From Carya illinoinensis (taxonomy: Eukaryota; Streptophyta; Magnoliopsida; Fagales; Juglandaceae): 64,000 nucleotides of DNA. Below, piece by piece: positions 13,740 through 28,530 of the stretch. The notes beneath the pieces were generated by a model, which had not been told where the DNA came from, made no database searches, and saw only the letters and a list, made by a program, of their open reading frames with translations. Every line of letters starts with the position of its first letter. The first letter of the stretch is position 1. The stretch is from the NCBI RefSeq assembly GCF_018687715.1, contig NC_056760.1, positions 9,598,001 through 9,662,000 of the forward strand, given 5' to 3'. A program made the translations under genes and the position numbers.

Positions 13740-15700
13740 CTGCATAATCATGGTTATGTGTTAATAAAAGAGAAGAGATATTTACTTTTTTATTTTTCCT
13801 GAATTAATTTGTCCTCTTTAATTGATTCAAGACATGAGATATATCATTTTTAATAATCAAGTCTATTAGCTTGGTTACAATTAATATAAACACTAGGATT
13901 TCGACAATATGATTTCAATTATTCCTTTCAAATAGATTCCATAAAAAATACCTGAAATAAATGATGAGTTATAGTATGCTACAACTGTAATTTTCACATT
14001 GAAATAGAACAAGGCATAAAGCAGGGGCAACGAATTTAGCCAACAACTTCTCCAAACAAGATCTACTTAATTTATGGAATCAAAGTCTCAGCTAGATAAT
14101 ATGATTGTTAAAGGGGGTTCTCAAATTAGTGGTCTAATGAAAACATGTGTGTATATATATATATATATATAACCCAAATGCCTTTCGGTTTATTAATACA
14201 AAACTCAATAGATATAAACATTGAAAAGTACAGTCCCGGATTCTTTGTATTTACATGGAATAGAGTTGAGATAAAAAATGATACTAGAGTTAACACATGA
14301 TAGATCTAGAGAAAATACTAGAGAAACAAAATTAGAAGTCGAAAAGGCATAAAAGGAATTAATCAAGGAGTTATCAATACTCAGATTACTTTGTAAGAAA
14401 AAAAAAGTTCAATGAACTCCATCAAGTAATGAAAGAATAAAGTATCTATAGCACATACCAAAGCACAGATGCCTAAAAAAAAAAAAGGTAAAGATTGAGA
14501 TAGCACAACAGATGTCACGAGGCAAAGAAAAATCATCATGGAAATGGCTGACATTTCCATCTCTCCAAATAATAAACAGATTCCTCTGAACTAGAAAAGC
14601 AAAGCACAATAATTCGAGCACTAGGATTTCATTTCCATAGGTAGAAACTTAAGTAGTTCAATGTCAGCCAACCAATGCTAAAAGGTTACAATTAACCTCA
14701 TTTCAATGTCTGATGCAAAGTTTCAAGAGGAGCACCACAAGCTTAAACTAACCCCAAGCTATTACAAAATGACACAAAATGTAGGAGAAAACCCACCAAT
14801 AACCAAAATCAGCAGTGACCAAACATCACACAAAAGCAATGGAGAAATCCCCAAATCGGCAGTTACCCAAATGACAATTTATAGCATCCTCAAATCCCCA
14901 AATCCCAACATCGGCACAGACCTAAAATCACAGCAATAATATGATAAATTCTTACATTTCCAGGACTGTACATTTGAAACTCACAGCACAAGAAAATTTA
15001 TGGAAGTGGAAAATAACAAAAAGGAATGTGTGTGTGATCATGAGAAGCAGAGAAGGAGAAAGCCCTTACCACCGTTCTTCATCCTTAAACTCCACGGACG
15101 ATAGGAAAAACAACAGAGCACATTTATATACACATTGAGTCTAAAAATCTGCAAGAAAATTATACAGGTGCCTTTCGGATTTTGAAGCCAAAATGCTCGG
15201 TTATAGAGACAAGAAACACTCACATGGTATGCCGATAGAAACATTCCCATCAGAAAAACACAACAGGAACGCCGATAGAAACACAGGAGGCACAAAACCA
15301 TAACACCAACGCCGAAATCAACACAGGAACCAACCGAGAGGGAAAAAAAATTTCAAATACATGCAACAATGGGAAACCAAAGATCCAAATGCAAAAACCA
15401 CAAATCGGGGCAATATTTGTGGAGATTCACCTTCGATTTAGGCAAGGAGGGGTGCAGGTGCTGCGTTCCGGGGAGGGGAGGGAGAAGAAGTCGCAGGTCG
15501 AGCTCCAAAACCGTTGGGGTGAAGATGGGATGCGGATGTACAGTTGATCCCCATATATGGGGATTTACTGTAGCGCCCCTAAAATTGGACCGCAATTTGG
15601 GGATCTGGATGGAGAAGGGTTTTATGTAAAAACCCTAAAAATTACCTCAAAATATAGAGATACGGGACTAATGCGGGGCCGGATGGGGATGCTCTAACAA
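13740..15700. other. Spacer of probable transposon origin, no gene recognised
   Basis: A TA microsatellite lies at about 14154-14171. The segment 15360-15660 is richer in G+C, with short open frames on both strands but no recognisable domain. The edge GGGGATGCTCTA near 15690 resembles the end of a common plant MITE/hAT terminus. A matching left end was not found, so no element is called. Confidence 0.35.
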
Positions 15701-18318
15701 GTAACTGACATTTCATGTAAAATAGTTCAATATTTTTTTTTATATTAAATAAAAAAATGTCTTGACAATTAATTGTTTAATAAAATCATCAAATAATTTT
15801 TTTTTTCTTTTATACAAGCAAGCATTTCATAGATAGATTAAGCACTTATAAAATACAAGATTCAATAGGCTATATGGGAGCCCCTAACAATCATCCTAAA
15901 ACCAACACATATAATACAAGAGAAATAAAACAGAGAGCTTCGAAGCCAAAGACTTGGCTCCCACCCATTTCCCATAAAAGGAAAGTCGTTTAAAGTGATT
16001 TTTACATAATTTGATAAATAAACCATAAAACTACAACTAGAAATCACAGTGGATTGTACGCTGTGTGCTGCATTTTACTAGTCTAAACTGGCTAAATGAG
16101 GCTTTTGCAATCACTTTATCTGGATCATTGGTTAGGAAAAGCAGAAACATAAAAAATTAGCAACCGGAAGATGAGTCGATTTTCAGGCAAATGACCAACA
16201 CTAGCTCTAGAGGCGTATGTAGGTCACGCGTCACTCTAGAAGAAAAGGTGAAAGTCAGATCTAAGATATCCAAAATTGCAGACTCATCATGAAACTGCAA
16301 TTCGTGAGACTCAATTGCAATGTGAGCTGTGCGTGAGACATACGCACTGCTCTTTTGGTCGGTTTTCTTTTGTCAATCAATAGATCGGTGGTTGGAGAAT
16401 TTGGTAGTGGGACACATTGAATTTGTAGGGGGTCGAAAGGCAACAAATTGATGCATCTCGGTGCTATGGACGAAAAAAAAAAAAAAAAACCGATGGACAC
16501 GTTGCCGGACAAGGGGCATGAGAGGGTTATACCAAGTGGAGAGACAAAAAAAGCACCCTAGAAGAGAGGAAAGGTTTTCAAATCCAGTGTTTTAAATAGG
16601 GATGAAAGTTTAAATTAGAAAACAGCCCAGACCTTTGGATTGGTTCGGCTCGGGATCAGTTCCATGATTCCACAAACCAAATATAATCGGTCCGGTTCTA
16701 GTTTTAAGATTTACGAGACTAGACCGAATCGAAACTGGTTTATGTTTATACATATAATTAATTTTTAATATTATATAAAATATTATATATATCATTTTTA
16801 TATATAGTATATATAATTATATATGAAATAATTTTATATTATAATTTATAACATAAAATTATAATATTAAACATAAACATTTGTTTGATCATATGTTATT
16901 AATATAAAATATATATATTAATTACATTTTTAGGCTTAATAAATTCTCAACATATTTCTTTGAATCATTTTGATAAATACATAATACATTAGTAATACTA
17001 ATATATATTAGTATAATAATTACATTTCGCTTTAATTAATTGGTAATGTATATTGATACTAATATTATATTAAATCACTATAACTTATTAATATTAAATT
17101 ACTTTTATATAGTAATATTAATACTATATTAAATCATTATAAATTATAATAATATAGTTATACTAAAACTAGGAATATCGGTTTAAAAGGGTAATCGATA
17201 CAAAATTAAATTTTAAAAATACAAAACCGATATAACTAATTCGGTTTAAAAAATTGTGCAAAACTAGATCCAACCATATGAAATATCCCCTAATTTTAAG
17301 TATTAAATTTCTTTCGGATATCAGCATCTTGTTATTGGCGAGTACAGGCCGGTCAATTCCGTGGAGGAAAGTTATCAATATTTACCCAACCAGGCAACCG
17401 CAAACCAAATTCGCAATAATCATCTTATACTTTGATCAAACTACAAAAGATTCAGTTTTAAAACTTAAAATTTTAGCAATGATCATACAAAAATATACAG
17501 ATTTTGTATGAACACTAAATAAATTGTGTCAAAACCCACTGATGGAAATATAGGCCGCAAAGGCACACAATTTGTATTAACCCAGACAAATCAGGCTCAA
17601 CGACACTCCCATAATCACGGATTCCATCGCAGATACGCCTACTGATCTATACATGGGAAGCATATTGCCTGTATGATTTTCAACACTTCAATACAACTTG
17701 TAATTGTATTTGAATGTTGTAACATACTTTATAAATGTCAAAGAGAGGACTCTCAGTTAGAGTTGAACAAAAATTTAAAAATTCGGCTCTGAATGCTTCT
17801 TCAACAAAATGGAATCAAAGTCAGATTTTTTGTTTTTTAATTCTTCAGTCCAAGTTGGAGTCAGAAGTGTTGTTAGACTAACTCTGACTTCGACTTTATA
17901 CTCCGATTCCGAATCCAACTGGTTTTTCAGTCAGAGTTGGAGTTCATTGGATTTAGGGAAATCCAATTTCGACTGAGACCACTACTCTTGGCACTCTCAC
18001 AGTGACTGAGTAATTTTATCAAACACTTTGCATCCACCTTCAATTTGGACCAAGTATTAATGGCGAAGAGATGAGGGAAAAAGTAGGCCTAGCCTATAGG
18101 CTGATGAACCAGCAAGATACCAAAGCTCAACGATAGTTGATAGATGAACAAAGGATTGAAAATGTGACCACAATGAGCAAGTGGCAATGTTCAGGCTTGC
18201 CCAGAAGAAGAGAGGGAAACCTCGAAGGCAGGATACAAATGGCGGACAAAGCATCATCTGACTTTAAACTATGGTGGCAAGCGGTAAGGGCCTTCAAGAA
18301 CTGAGACTTTAATTTATA
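15701..18318. other. AT-rich intergenic region
   Basis: No gene is visible. The part 15800-16060 begins with a T-rich tract and could be the 3' end of a minus-strand retroposon. The pieces around 16600-16760 and 17160-17280 carry ACCGAATCGAAAC- and CCGGTTC-type text also seen near 28190, 35000 and 59100, so they belong to a dispersed repeat. The part 17760-17990 has repeated GTCAGAGTTGGAGT motifs in both orientations and is MITE-like. No boundaries could be set. Confidence 0.35.
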
Positions 18319-18508
18319 GTTTGGGTGTTGAGAAGTGTTGGAATATGTTGTGAATAGTAATGAAAAAGTAAATAAATAATAATAATAAGATATTGAATAG
18401 TAGTAAAAGGTAATAAATAGTAATAAAAAGTAAGTGAAAAGTAATAATAAATTAATAAATAATAGTGAAAAATATTGAAAAGTGTTGAATATGTGTCAAC
18501 ACCCAAAC
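18319..18508. mobile_element. 190-bp MITE with 13-bp perfect terminal inverted repeats
   Basis: The element begins GTTTGGGTGTTGA (18319-18331) and ends with the exact inverse TCAACACCCAAAC (18496-18508). The interior is AT-rich, with repeated AATAGTAATAAAAAGTAA text and near-terminal GAAGTGTTG / GTGTTGAAT similarity. It has no coding capacity. A clear target duplication was not seen, so the superfamily is not assigned. Confidence 0.7.
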
Positions 18509-19335
18509 CTGGAAGACAAATGTACTAATTATTATATAGGAAAACACTATTGCTTCAGAAATTTTGTACCGAATTTCTTTTGAAAATTTTTTAAAATTTT
18601 AAATTTTTTATTTTTTCAATTTAGTGATTAAGTAAATGTTTTTAAATGAATATGTGATTTTTTTATTTTTTAAAAATATTTTAATAAAAATGGTAAAAGA
18701 AAAACTGAATAATAAAAAGAAATGAACTATCGGTGGAAGATTTCTACCCATCTTCTGTGACGTAGCAACGTCCGGCACAAACATACAGCTTTAAACAGTA
18801 AGGTCCTGAGAATCCTCGCCATAAATGAAGATAGAACAGAAGTTCGGCTCTGTACAGACAGAAATATCAAGTTGAAATATTCTATCCTTTGAGTTTGAGA
18901 TATGGAGTTGAAATACCGGCAATTGCACTGCTTTGAGATATTGATCTATCCTTTGAAATCTCAAGTTGTGGAAAACAAAAGAAATTGAAGTCAGTCAATC
19001 ATATGTCCAAATCATTTTCTGAAATTGACAAAATCGATTTAATTAAGATCTATACCGTGTTCAAATTTACCCACTGGCACTAAAATTGACAATTGAATTG
19101 GAAATACAGAGAATCCTATCCGGAAATCCATGGAAAATACAATGGAACAAGGTTGAAATTAATCACTATGTTGACAAGTTACAACTAGGAGCAGACAAAA
19201 ATCACGTGCATACAGATATAGGCCGTGAATTACTAGGAAATAGTCAAATACATGGTTGCATTGCTGTCTAGTTCATCTACACCAATTAAAGAAAGAGACA
19301 TGAAGTTTCAGAGGATCCACTCAGTGCTCCATCGA
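18509..19335. other. CRK-C 3' flank
   Basis: AT-rich at first, then mixed sequence leading to the CRK-C stop. It does not resemble the shared 3' flank of psi-A, psi-E and CRK-G, so the CRK-C 3' side has a separate history. No gene is visible. Confidence 0.4.
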
Positions 19336-22371
<3,036 letters not shown>

Positions 22372-23322
22372 GCTCCACCTCCTAAGTTCTCTACTAGGAT
22401 CAATAATGGGAAAATCTCTCTTTGGAGTAGCTGTTAAACATATAAGGCCGAAGTCAAGTCAACAATTGTAGTACTATTCCACATCAAACCAGTTTGTGGA
22501 AAGCATGCATTGCCACGTACATGGGAAAAAATGCGTTAGACTACAATTGCATTAATTACAAGGGGACCATGCATTCTGTCTTTAAGCTTATTCAACGGTA
22601 CGTCTTTTTGTATTATATATGTAATTTCCTGGATGTTTGATATCTGATTATCCTTGAAAGCAAATTCAAGGATATATCTCATTTTTCTTGGACGGCTTGC
22701 GGTCTATAAGGCCCAACACCTACTCTTATGTGGAATATCACAATAATTAATTTTAAATTTTAACATTTACGTTTAGTCAATTTTGTCGTAGGTAACATAA
22801 CTCAAATCGTATATTTCTGCATTGTTATCATTTATAGCCCTCTAATGAGGCCCAAATCACATGTAGACATATATTTGAAAATGATTAATAAATGATACAG
22901 TTAAAATCCATTAAAATTATTATATAAAATAAAATAAAATAATATGAGGCATCCACTTGCACTTTATTACTCAGTAGGGAGAGAAGGGCCGTAAATATAG
23001 AATTCAGGCCGCCCAGCTTCACGATCACGACTCAGATTAGGCTCAATAAAATTTTTTTGTATTATTCCATATGTGACGATAATACCCTTAGATATATGTG
23101 ACAATAACTAGAGTGTCCATTTATGCCCAACCCGAGATCTATTCTAAACAGCTTCAGAAGCAGACATCCGAGGTAAGCTTCACTCTCACTACTCAAAGTG
23201 AAACCTTTTCCTACTCTTCTGAAACCTAACACAATCATTCTTCTCTCTGTCTCTCTCTCGCCATGGCACAAGCTGTTCGAAAACTATACAACTTGGGCTG
23301 CTCCTCCTCTCCAATATCTCAC
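22372..23322. repeat. CRK-C 5' flank, duplicated upstream of psi-D and CRK-G
   Basis: This flank is nearly the same as 29053-31320 (once the two insertions there are removed) and as 63400-64000. It contains the putative promoter and W boxes and, at its distal end, the ATG of a divergent plus-strand exon-like frame. The uninterrupted sites ATTTATAG (22830-22837) and CTAATGAG (22842-22849) are the empty sites for the two elements inserted in the psi-D copy. Confidence 0.8.
22453..22462 (-). promoter_or_regulatory. Paired W-box core upstream of CRK-C
   Basis: The minus strand reads TTGACTTGAC, two TTGAC W-box cores in tandem, 82 bp upstream of the CRK-C ATG. The same ten bases are kept at the same distance upstream of psi-D and CRK-G. 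Likely a WRKY site; binding is inferred. Confidence 0.55.
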
Positions 23323-23466
23323 TGCATTTACAACAAGCACAAGGCGAATAGTCAAAGCCTATATGCATTATCTCCATGGGGAAAAAGTATTCGTTGTCAT
23401 TTCTTAGTGAGAAATTGCCAAACCAGGTCTAGTGCTTCATTTTATACGTCTAGTACGTCATGCTGA
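23263..23466 (+). pseudogene. Exon-like frame, divergent from CRK-C, product not recognised
   Basis: A 67-codon frame starts ATGGCACAAGCTGTTCG. Its residues are rich in Ser, Arg, Lys and Tyr with few acidic residues, which would suit an organelle-targeting peptide on exon 1 of a host gene. A copy at 31222 keeps the ATG but has TGA at codon 6 (CTT TGA). Coding-like text resumes near 23700-23735 (GDIFSEIQHIAQMT) and at 25050-25129, around a repeat. This looks like a broken host gene head-to-head with CRK-C, but I do not recognise the product. Confidence 0.35.
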
Positions 23467-23727
23467 CAGATGAAGTTTGAAGTTGTTTTGTAGTATTATT
23501 GTTTGTGGAAATGTCTGGGAGGGTAGATCCAATTACAAAGCTTGCAATCTCATGTTCTATATGTGTGGTTTTTGTTTCATTGATAGAACTTGTAACTGTT
23601 GGAAAATCAAGGTGAAAGGCTTGGTAAAAATGTGTTTAGGCAGTATCCTAAACACTAGCCATGTAGAATGGTATTGCTTAGCCTAACGAGTATTATAAAT
23701 GGTGATATTTTTTCTGAAATTCAACAT

Positions 23728-25045
23728 ATTGCCCAGATGACTAACACAAGAGGGGGGGTGAATTGAGTTGTATTAAAAAAAAAATAACAATTATAAATCA
23801 AATATATAATATAAAATATAAACAAAATATGAAATAACAATAAATATAAAGAGTAAGGGTAAGAGAGAAGCAAACTCAGTATGTTAACGAGGTTCGGCCC
23901 CACTGCCTACGTCCTCGCCTCAAGCTACCCCTTGAGGATTCCCAAATTCACTATTCAACCTCCTTCAGGTGGAGATAGAAACCTATTACACCTTTGAACA
24001 ACACCGCTACAAAGGATCCGTGTAGAACACCCTCTACACTTGCAATCACCTTACAAGTGGTTATTCAACTATTCCATGTATAGAATACTTTCTACACGTA
24101 CAAGGGTTATACACACCCTTTTTCTGATACAAAAACTGATAGTGGGTAGGTTATCAGAAAACACTCCTCAATGAGTGAAATAAGAACAATACAGCACAAA
24201 CTATATCTCTCAAAATGAATAAGAATTAAGGCTCAATACTTAGAGAAGAGAGAATGAAAGATTTGAATGAATGTTGTATGCTCTGGATGTTGTAAATGTG
24301 AAGCTCTCAAATGATCTATTTATAGGCATATGAGACTTCATATTTAAATTTTAAAAGATTCACATGTCAAAGACAACATCATTCATTTTTTCAAAAAATT
24401 CAAATAAAAGGTTCTTCTTTTTCAATTGTCAAAGACAACATCATTCATTTTTTCAAAAAAATCAAACCTAATCTTTTACTTTTGGCATATGACAAAATGA
24501 GCACACTTTCATTTTCAAAAAATTCAAACCTAATCTTTTACTTTTTGCATATGACAAAAGGAGCGCACTTTCCTTTTCAAAAAATTCAAACCTAATCTTT
24601 TACTTTTTGTATAAGTCTAAAAAAGCATCAATCACTTTTGAAAATATTCAAATAAAACATGCACATGTGAAAGATGACAATCAATCATCTTTAATATTTT
24701 CAAAGTTCAACCCTTTAATCAAGGCATGCACATGCAAAAGATGACAAAATTTAATTTTCAAAAATATTCATGCATATGTGGAAAATGTATTTTAATGCTT
24801 TATGATAAAATATTAATTTTGAGCATTAATCCTAATTTTGAATTTTGAAGAGATTTACAACATTACTCTATAATTTTAATGTGAACTTGTTCCCTTCTTG
24901 CTCATGCTTGTTTCCTTGATGTGCTTGATTCTATTGTGTAGACAACTTGAGCTTGAGACTTCTTTATTCTTTGAATTCATTTGTTATCATCAAAATCTAT
25001 GTGTAAATATATAATTACACAAAATTTGAAATCTTGGGTTCAACA
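23728..25045. repeat. Unclassified 1.3-kb interspersed repeat
   Basis: It starts near CTAACACAAGAGGGGGGG and ends near CTTGGGTTCAACACAAC. The body has AACGAGGTTCGGCC and ACGTCCTCGCCTC, then a long AT-rich half. It has no open frame and it separates coding-like sequence on both sides. It could be a non-autonomous LTR-type element or solo LTR, but neither clean ends nor target duplications could be fixed. Confidence 0.5.
24360..24790. repeat. Tandem repeat array, unit about 60-70 bp
   Basis: Units containing TTTTCAAAAAATTCAAACC, TAATCTTTTACTTTT and GCATATGACAAAA recur about six times, becoming more divergent toward the right. The array lies inside the 1.3-kb unclassified repeat and is non-coding. 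Confidence 0.7.
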
Positions 25046-25049
25046 CAAC

Positions 25050-25129
25050 AGTATAGAAGATCAAGTGATTTCAAATGAAATCACTGCTGAAGATTCTGAA
25101 CATGATCCTGCCGAAACTCAAGTAGATTG
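25050..25129 (+). pseudogene. Possible terminal exon of the broken plus-strand gene
   Basis: After a possible acceptor (CAACAG, about 25045-25050) one frame reads an acidic stretch (SIEDQVISNEITAEDSEHD) to a TGA at about 25129, followed by UTR-like sequence. It could be the end of the gene whose first exon lies at 23263. Linkage is only by position and composition. Confidence 0.25.
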
Positions 25130-25489
25130 ATCCTGCTGTAACATATTTGCTACCATCCATCAATATCGAAATTCAAGCTGAAAGTTAGGAATAAGAACGA
25201 TATGATTTTGAGGCCTTGATATTGTATAGTTGTACATATTTAAATTACAAATTTAAATGTTGCTGATTTTTAGCAATTAGTTTCAAATGCACTTATAAAT
25301 ATACTGCATGTATACCACAAGTAAAATAAACAAAACAAAAGAATTCTTTCAAACATCTTTACCTTCTATTTCTTTACATGGTCTCAGATTAGCCGTAAAA
25401 GGCCAACGTCTAGCCACGTCTTCCTCCTCTCCAGTTTCTTCTACTACTACCAATAACCAAAACTCCCAATCTCCCTCTCTTATTAACAT

Positions 25490-26215
25490 GTCAAATTTGG
25501 TAACTGTCAAATTAAGCCTTGGAAATTACATCATTTGGAAGGCACAAATGGTGCCTGCCAAGATCTATTTGGATATCTTGATGGTACCATCCCTAAACCT
25601 CCCAACACCATCTTTGTCTCTCACCCTGAAAGCAGTGTTATCTCTGAAATACCAAACCTTGCACACTCTCTTTGGATGCGCCAAGATAACATTATTCTTG
25701 GTACACTAATGTCTTCCCTCACTGAAGGGGTTCTTGCTCAAGTAGTGAATCACACTACTTCCTTTTTATTAAGAAACTCACTAATGAGTCGTGAAGATGT
25801 TATCACCTATGTACTTGCAGGATTAGGCCACAAATATGATAGTTTCGTTACCTCAATCTCAGCTCGAACTGACACAGTCACCATTGAAGAAATTTATTCT
25901 CTTTTGCTCACAACAAAGGCTTGTCTCTCCCGCCATCAACTCTCATCTCCAGTGCAACCAACTTCTGTCAACATTGCACAAAGGCATTATCAACAACTTG
26001 CCAGAGGAAGAGGTGGTCCTCGAGGAAGGTGGCGTGGAAATCGTGGTGGCTACAACAACAGTTCTTGCACCAATGATCAAAACTCTTTAATATGTCAGGT
26101 TTGTAATAAACCTGGCCATTTGGCTCACAAATGCTATCACCATTTTGATCTTTCTTATCAAGATTCCAAACCAAAAAATAAGCAAGCAATGGTTGCTACC
26201 CTGACTGGAAATTGA
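25490..26215 (+). pseudogene. Copia gag remnant with zinc knuckle
   Basis: The N-terminal gag block (TVKLSLGNYIIWKAQM, then GYLDGTIPKPP) is split between two frames. The 25535-26215 frame continues to an Arg/Gly-rich segment and a C-X2-C-X4-H-X4-C zinc knuckle (CQVCNKPGHLAHKC), and stops just before the protease. This is the RNA-binding capsid protein of the copia remnant. Confidence 0.8.
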
Positions 26216-27840
26216 GAAACTAAATGGCATGTTGATACTGGTGCAACACACCATGTGACTAATGATCTCAACAATCTTAATCTTTGGACTGATGATTATC
26301 AGGGTACTGATCATGTTCAAGTAGGAAATGGGCAAGGTTTGCAAATCTCTAAAACTTGTTCCTTTAAACTTACCACTTCCAACTCTACCTTTTTTCTTAA
26401 CCAAATTCTCCATGTTCCCCAAATTCAAAAAAACTTGTTATCCATTCAAAAATTTTGTATTGATAACAATGTTTATTTTGAATTTCATGATAATTTCTTT
26501 CTTGTGAAGGATTACTTGGGGAAGGTCCGTCATCAAGGCCACCTGAATAATGGACTCTATTGGTTTACCTCTTCATCTCACTGTCCTCAAGCTCTCTCAA
26601 CAGTTCGCACATCCCTTCGTGATTAGCATCGTCGTCTTGGACATGCATCCACTCCAGTTGTCAACAGAGTTCTCTCCTCCATTCATTTTCCAATACCACA
26701 CCATAAACACAGTACTATGTGCTCCGAATGTTAGTTGGCTAAAAGTCATGACTTGCCATTTTAGCCCTCCAATCATGTTTCTTCTTCTCCTTTAGATTTA
26801 GTTTTCACTTATGTATAGGGCCCAACTTCAATGGTCTCTACTACTAGTGCTAAGTATTATATCAGTTTCCTTGATGATTTCTCTAAATTTGTTTGGTTGT
26901 TTCCAATAAAACTCAAGTCTGATGTTGAATCCATATTTCTTTAGTTTCAAGCTTACGTTGAAAAACACTTTGAACGCAAAATTAAATATGTCCAATCAGA
27001 CTGGGGTGGTGAGTTTCAACATGTAAAGAACTATTTTAAGCAATCTGGAATCAATGACATACTTGCTTGTCCATACACTCATCAACAGAATGGTTCAATT
27101 AAGAGAAAACATCGACAAATAGTTGAAGTTGGTTTAAGCATGCTTGCTCACTCTAACTTACCTCCACTTTATTGGGAAGAAGCTTTTCAAACAGCAACAT
27201 TTATCATTAACAAACTCCCAACAGCCGTATTGAAGCAAAAGTCTCCATATAAAGTTCTATATGATCGTATGCCTCACTTCTCATTTTTGGGTGTCTTTGG
27301 TTGTGCTTGTTGGCCTAACCTATGATCTTATAATTCAAACAAACTCAACTTCTGCTCTAAAACATGTATCTTCATTGGCTATAGTCTTTCTCATCATGTT
27401 TACAAGTGCCTTGATCTTTCCACTGGCAACATTTACGTCTCCAGGCATGTCATTTTTTATGAAAACTTCCTTCCCTACATCAAACCACATTCTTCTCCTT
27501 CATCTAATCTACAATTTGTCTCTCTTCCTTCTAATATATGTGTCTCACCTCCAACCAGTTTTACTGAGTTGCAATCTCACCATGCTTCTACTTGAACTGC
27601 TGCACCTTGTTTATCTCCTTCTACAGGTTCAGATAATGATATCATTGATCTTGCTACTATTGATCAGCCCCAAGTATCAGCATTGCCTTCAGCTTTGCCT
27701 ACAAATGCTACTGCTTCAACTCACGTGTCAAACACTCATGCAATGACAACAAGGTCCAAGAATAATATTCACAAGTCTTGCAAGCAATCTGATGATTATG
27801 TTAGGCATCCCCTGCCTAGTGCCTTAGATTCTCATTTCTT
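26212..27840 (+). pseudogene. Copia protease and integrase remnant
   Basis: The protease block WHVDTGATHHVTND follows the gag stop. The open part runs to 26626. Integrase text (FLDDFSKFVWLFPIKLKSD, QSDWGGEF, then PYTHQQNGSIKRKH) is interrupted by stops, with Lys where the catalytic Glu of VERKH is expected. A later frame (27140-27325) carries WEEAFQTATFIINKLPT. The frame then degrades through the linker, and no YVDD motif is present. Confidence 0.75.
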
Positions 27841-27864
27841 CAATTCTTAGAGGTCTGGAAGTAA

Positions 27865-28140
27865 CATAAGATATAAGATTTTTATCTCATCTTATCTTAT
27901 CATTACGATTTTTTTAAATTCTCATTTAAAATATAATAAACAATTCAACTTTTTCAAATTTCAAAACAATAATAATACCAAAAAATAATATTTTAAATTT
28001 TATCTAAAATTAAAAATTCTCATCTCACCGTCCAAACTTACCCGAAGCTCTCCACGTATCTCTCTTCTCAAGCTCTCTACTCTGTGAAGAGCTCTCTCTC
28101 TCTCCTCGAGAATTGCACAAGGTGGGGGTGGAAACAGAAC
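27865..28140. repeat. TCTCAT-family repeat and CRK 3'-flank fragment
   Basis: 27865-28045 belongs to the AT-rich TCTCAT/AAAATATAATAAACAATTC family also seen at 3640, 36381 and 59460. 28045-28140 (GCTCTCCACG, CT tracts, GAATTGCACAAGGTGGGGGTGG) matches 6062-6150. It interrupts the same flank that continues to its left at 27825-27850. Confidence 0.6.
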
Positions 28141-28145
28141 TCAAC

Positions 28146-28460
28146 TAGGGGTGTAAAAAAAAATTCAGAAAATCTGAAAATTTGTCCGAACCGGTTGAAC
28201 TGATTCTGTCTGGAACCGATTTCCATAGTGGGAAAATTGGCCAGAATCAGTCCAAAATTTGTTCTAGGCTTTTTAGGACCGGACCGGGCCAATTCCATTT
28301 AATATGCATTTTAAATTATTTTTTTAAATATTATATATCATATTTTTTATTATATAATAATAGTATTACTATATACTAATTACTAGTACTAATATTTAAA
28401 TATGTTAATATATATATAAAGTATACTATATAAATATCATAGTATAATATTATAGTATAT
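28146..28460. mobile_element. hAT-like terminus (TAGGGGTGTAAA) with AT-rich body
   Basis: The sequence starts TAGGGGTGTAAA, the end type shared by the hAT-like elements at 29952 and 35393. It continues with CCGAACCGG/CCGATTT-rich text and then a very AT-rich stretch. The right end could not be identified, so only half of the evidence for an element is present. Confidence 0.4.
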
Positions 28461-28530
28461 ATTATGTATGTATATATAATATATTTAGTAATATATGTAT
28501 GACGGACTGCATTCCTCATTACTAGAATCA

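Larger units (their letters stand above)
25130..27850 (+). mobile_element. Ty1/copia remnant lacking RT, RNase H and 3' LTR
   Basis: A primer-binding-like sequence TGGTCTCAGATTAG at 25379 follows TTTACA, suggesting that a 5' LTR ends at 25378. Gag, protease, GAG-pre-integrase and integrase remnants follow in copia order. The homology ends at about 27840, in the linker before RT, and the sequence then joins the repeated CRK flank (CCTTAGATTCTCATTTCTTCA). The left LTR edge is uncertain. Several stops and frameshifts make it inactive. Confidence 0.8.

Noticed and set aside
15038..15629. Overlapping frames on both strands in the GC-richer segment
   Set aside because: No recognisable domain or codon signal. 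Kept only as part of an unassigned spacer.
24360..24790. Regularly spaced repeats that could suggest a CRISPR array
   Set aside because: The repeats are imperfect, have no constant-length unique spacers and lie in a plant repeat element.
28077..28379. Short frames around the CCGAACCGG-rich segment
   Set aside because: They lie within dispersed repeat sequence and have no homology that I recognise.
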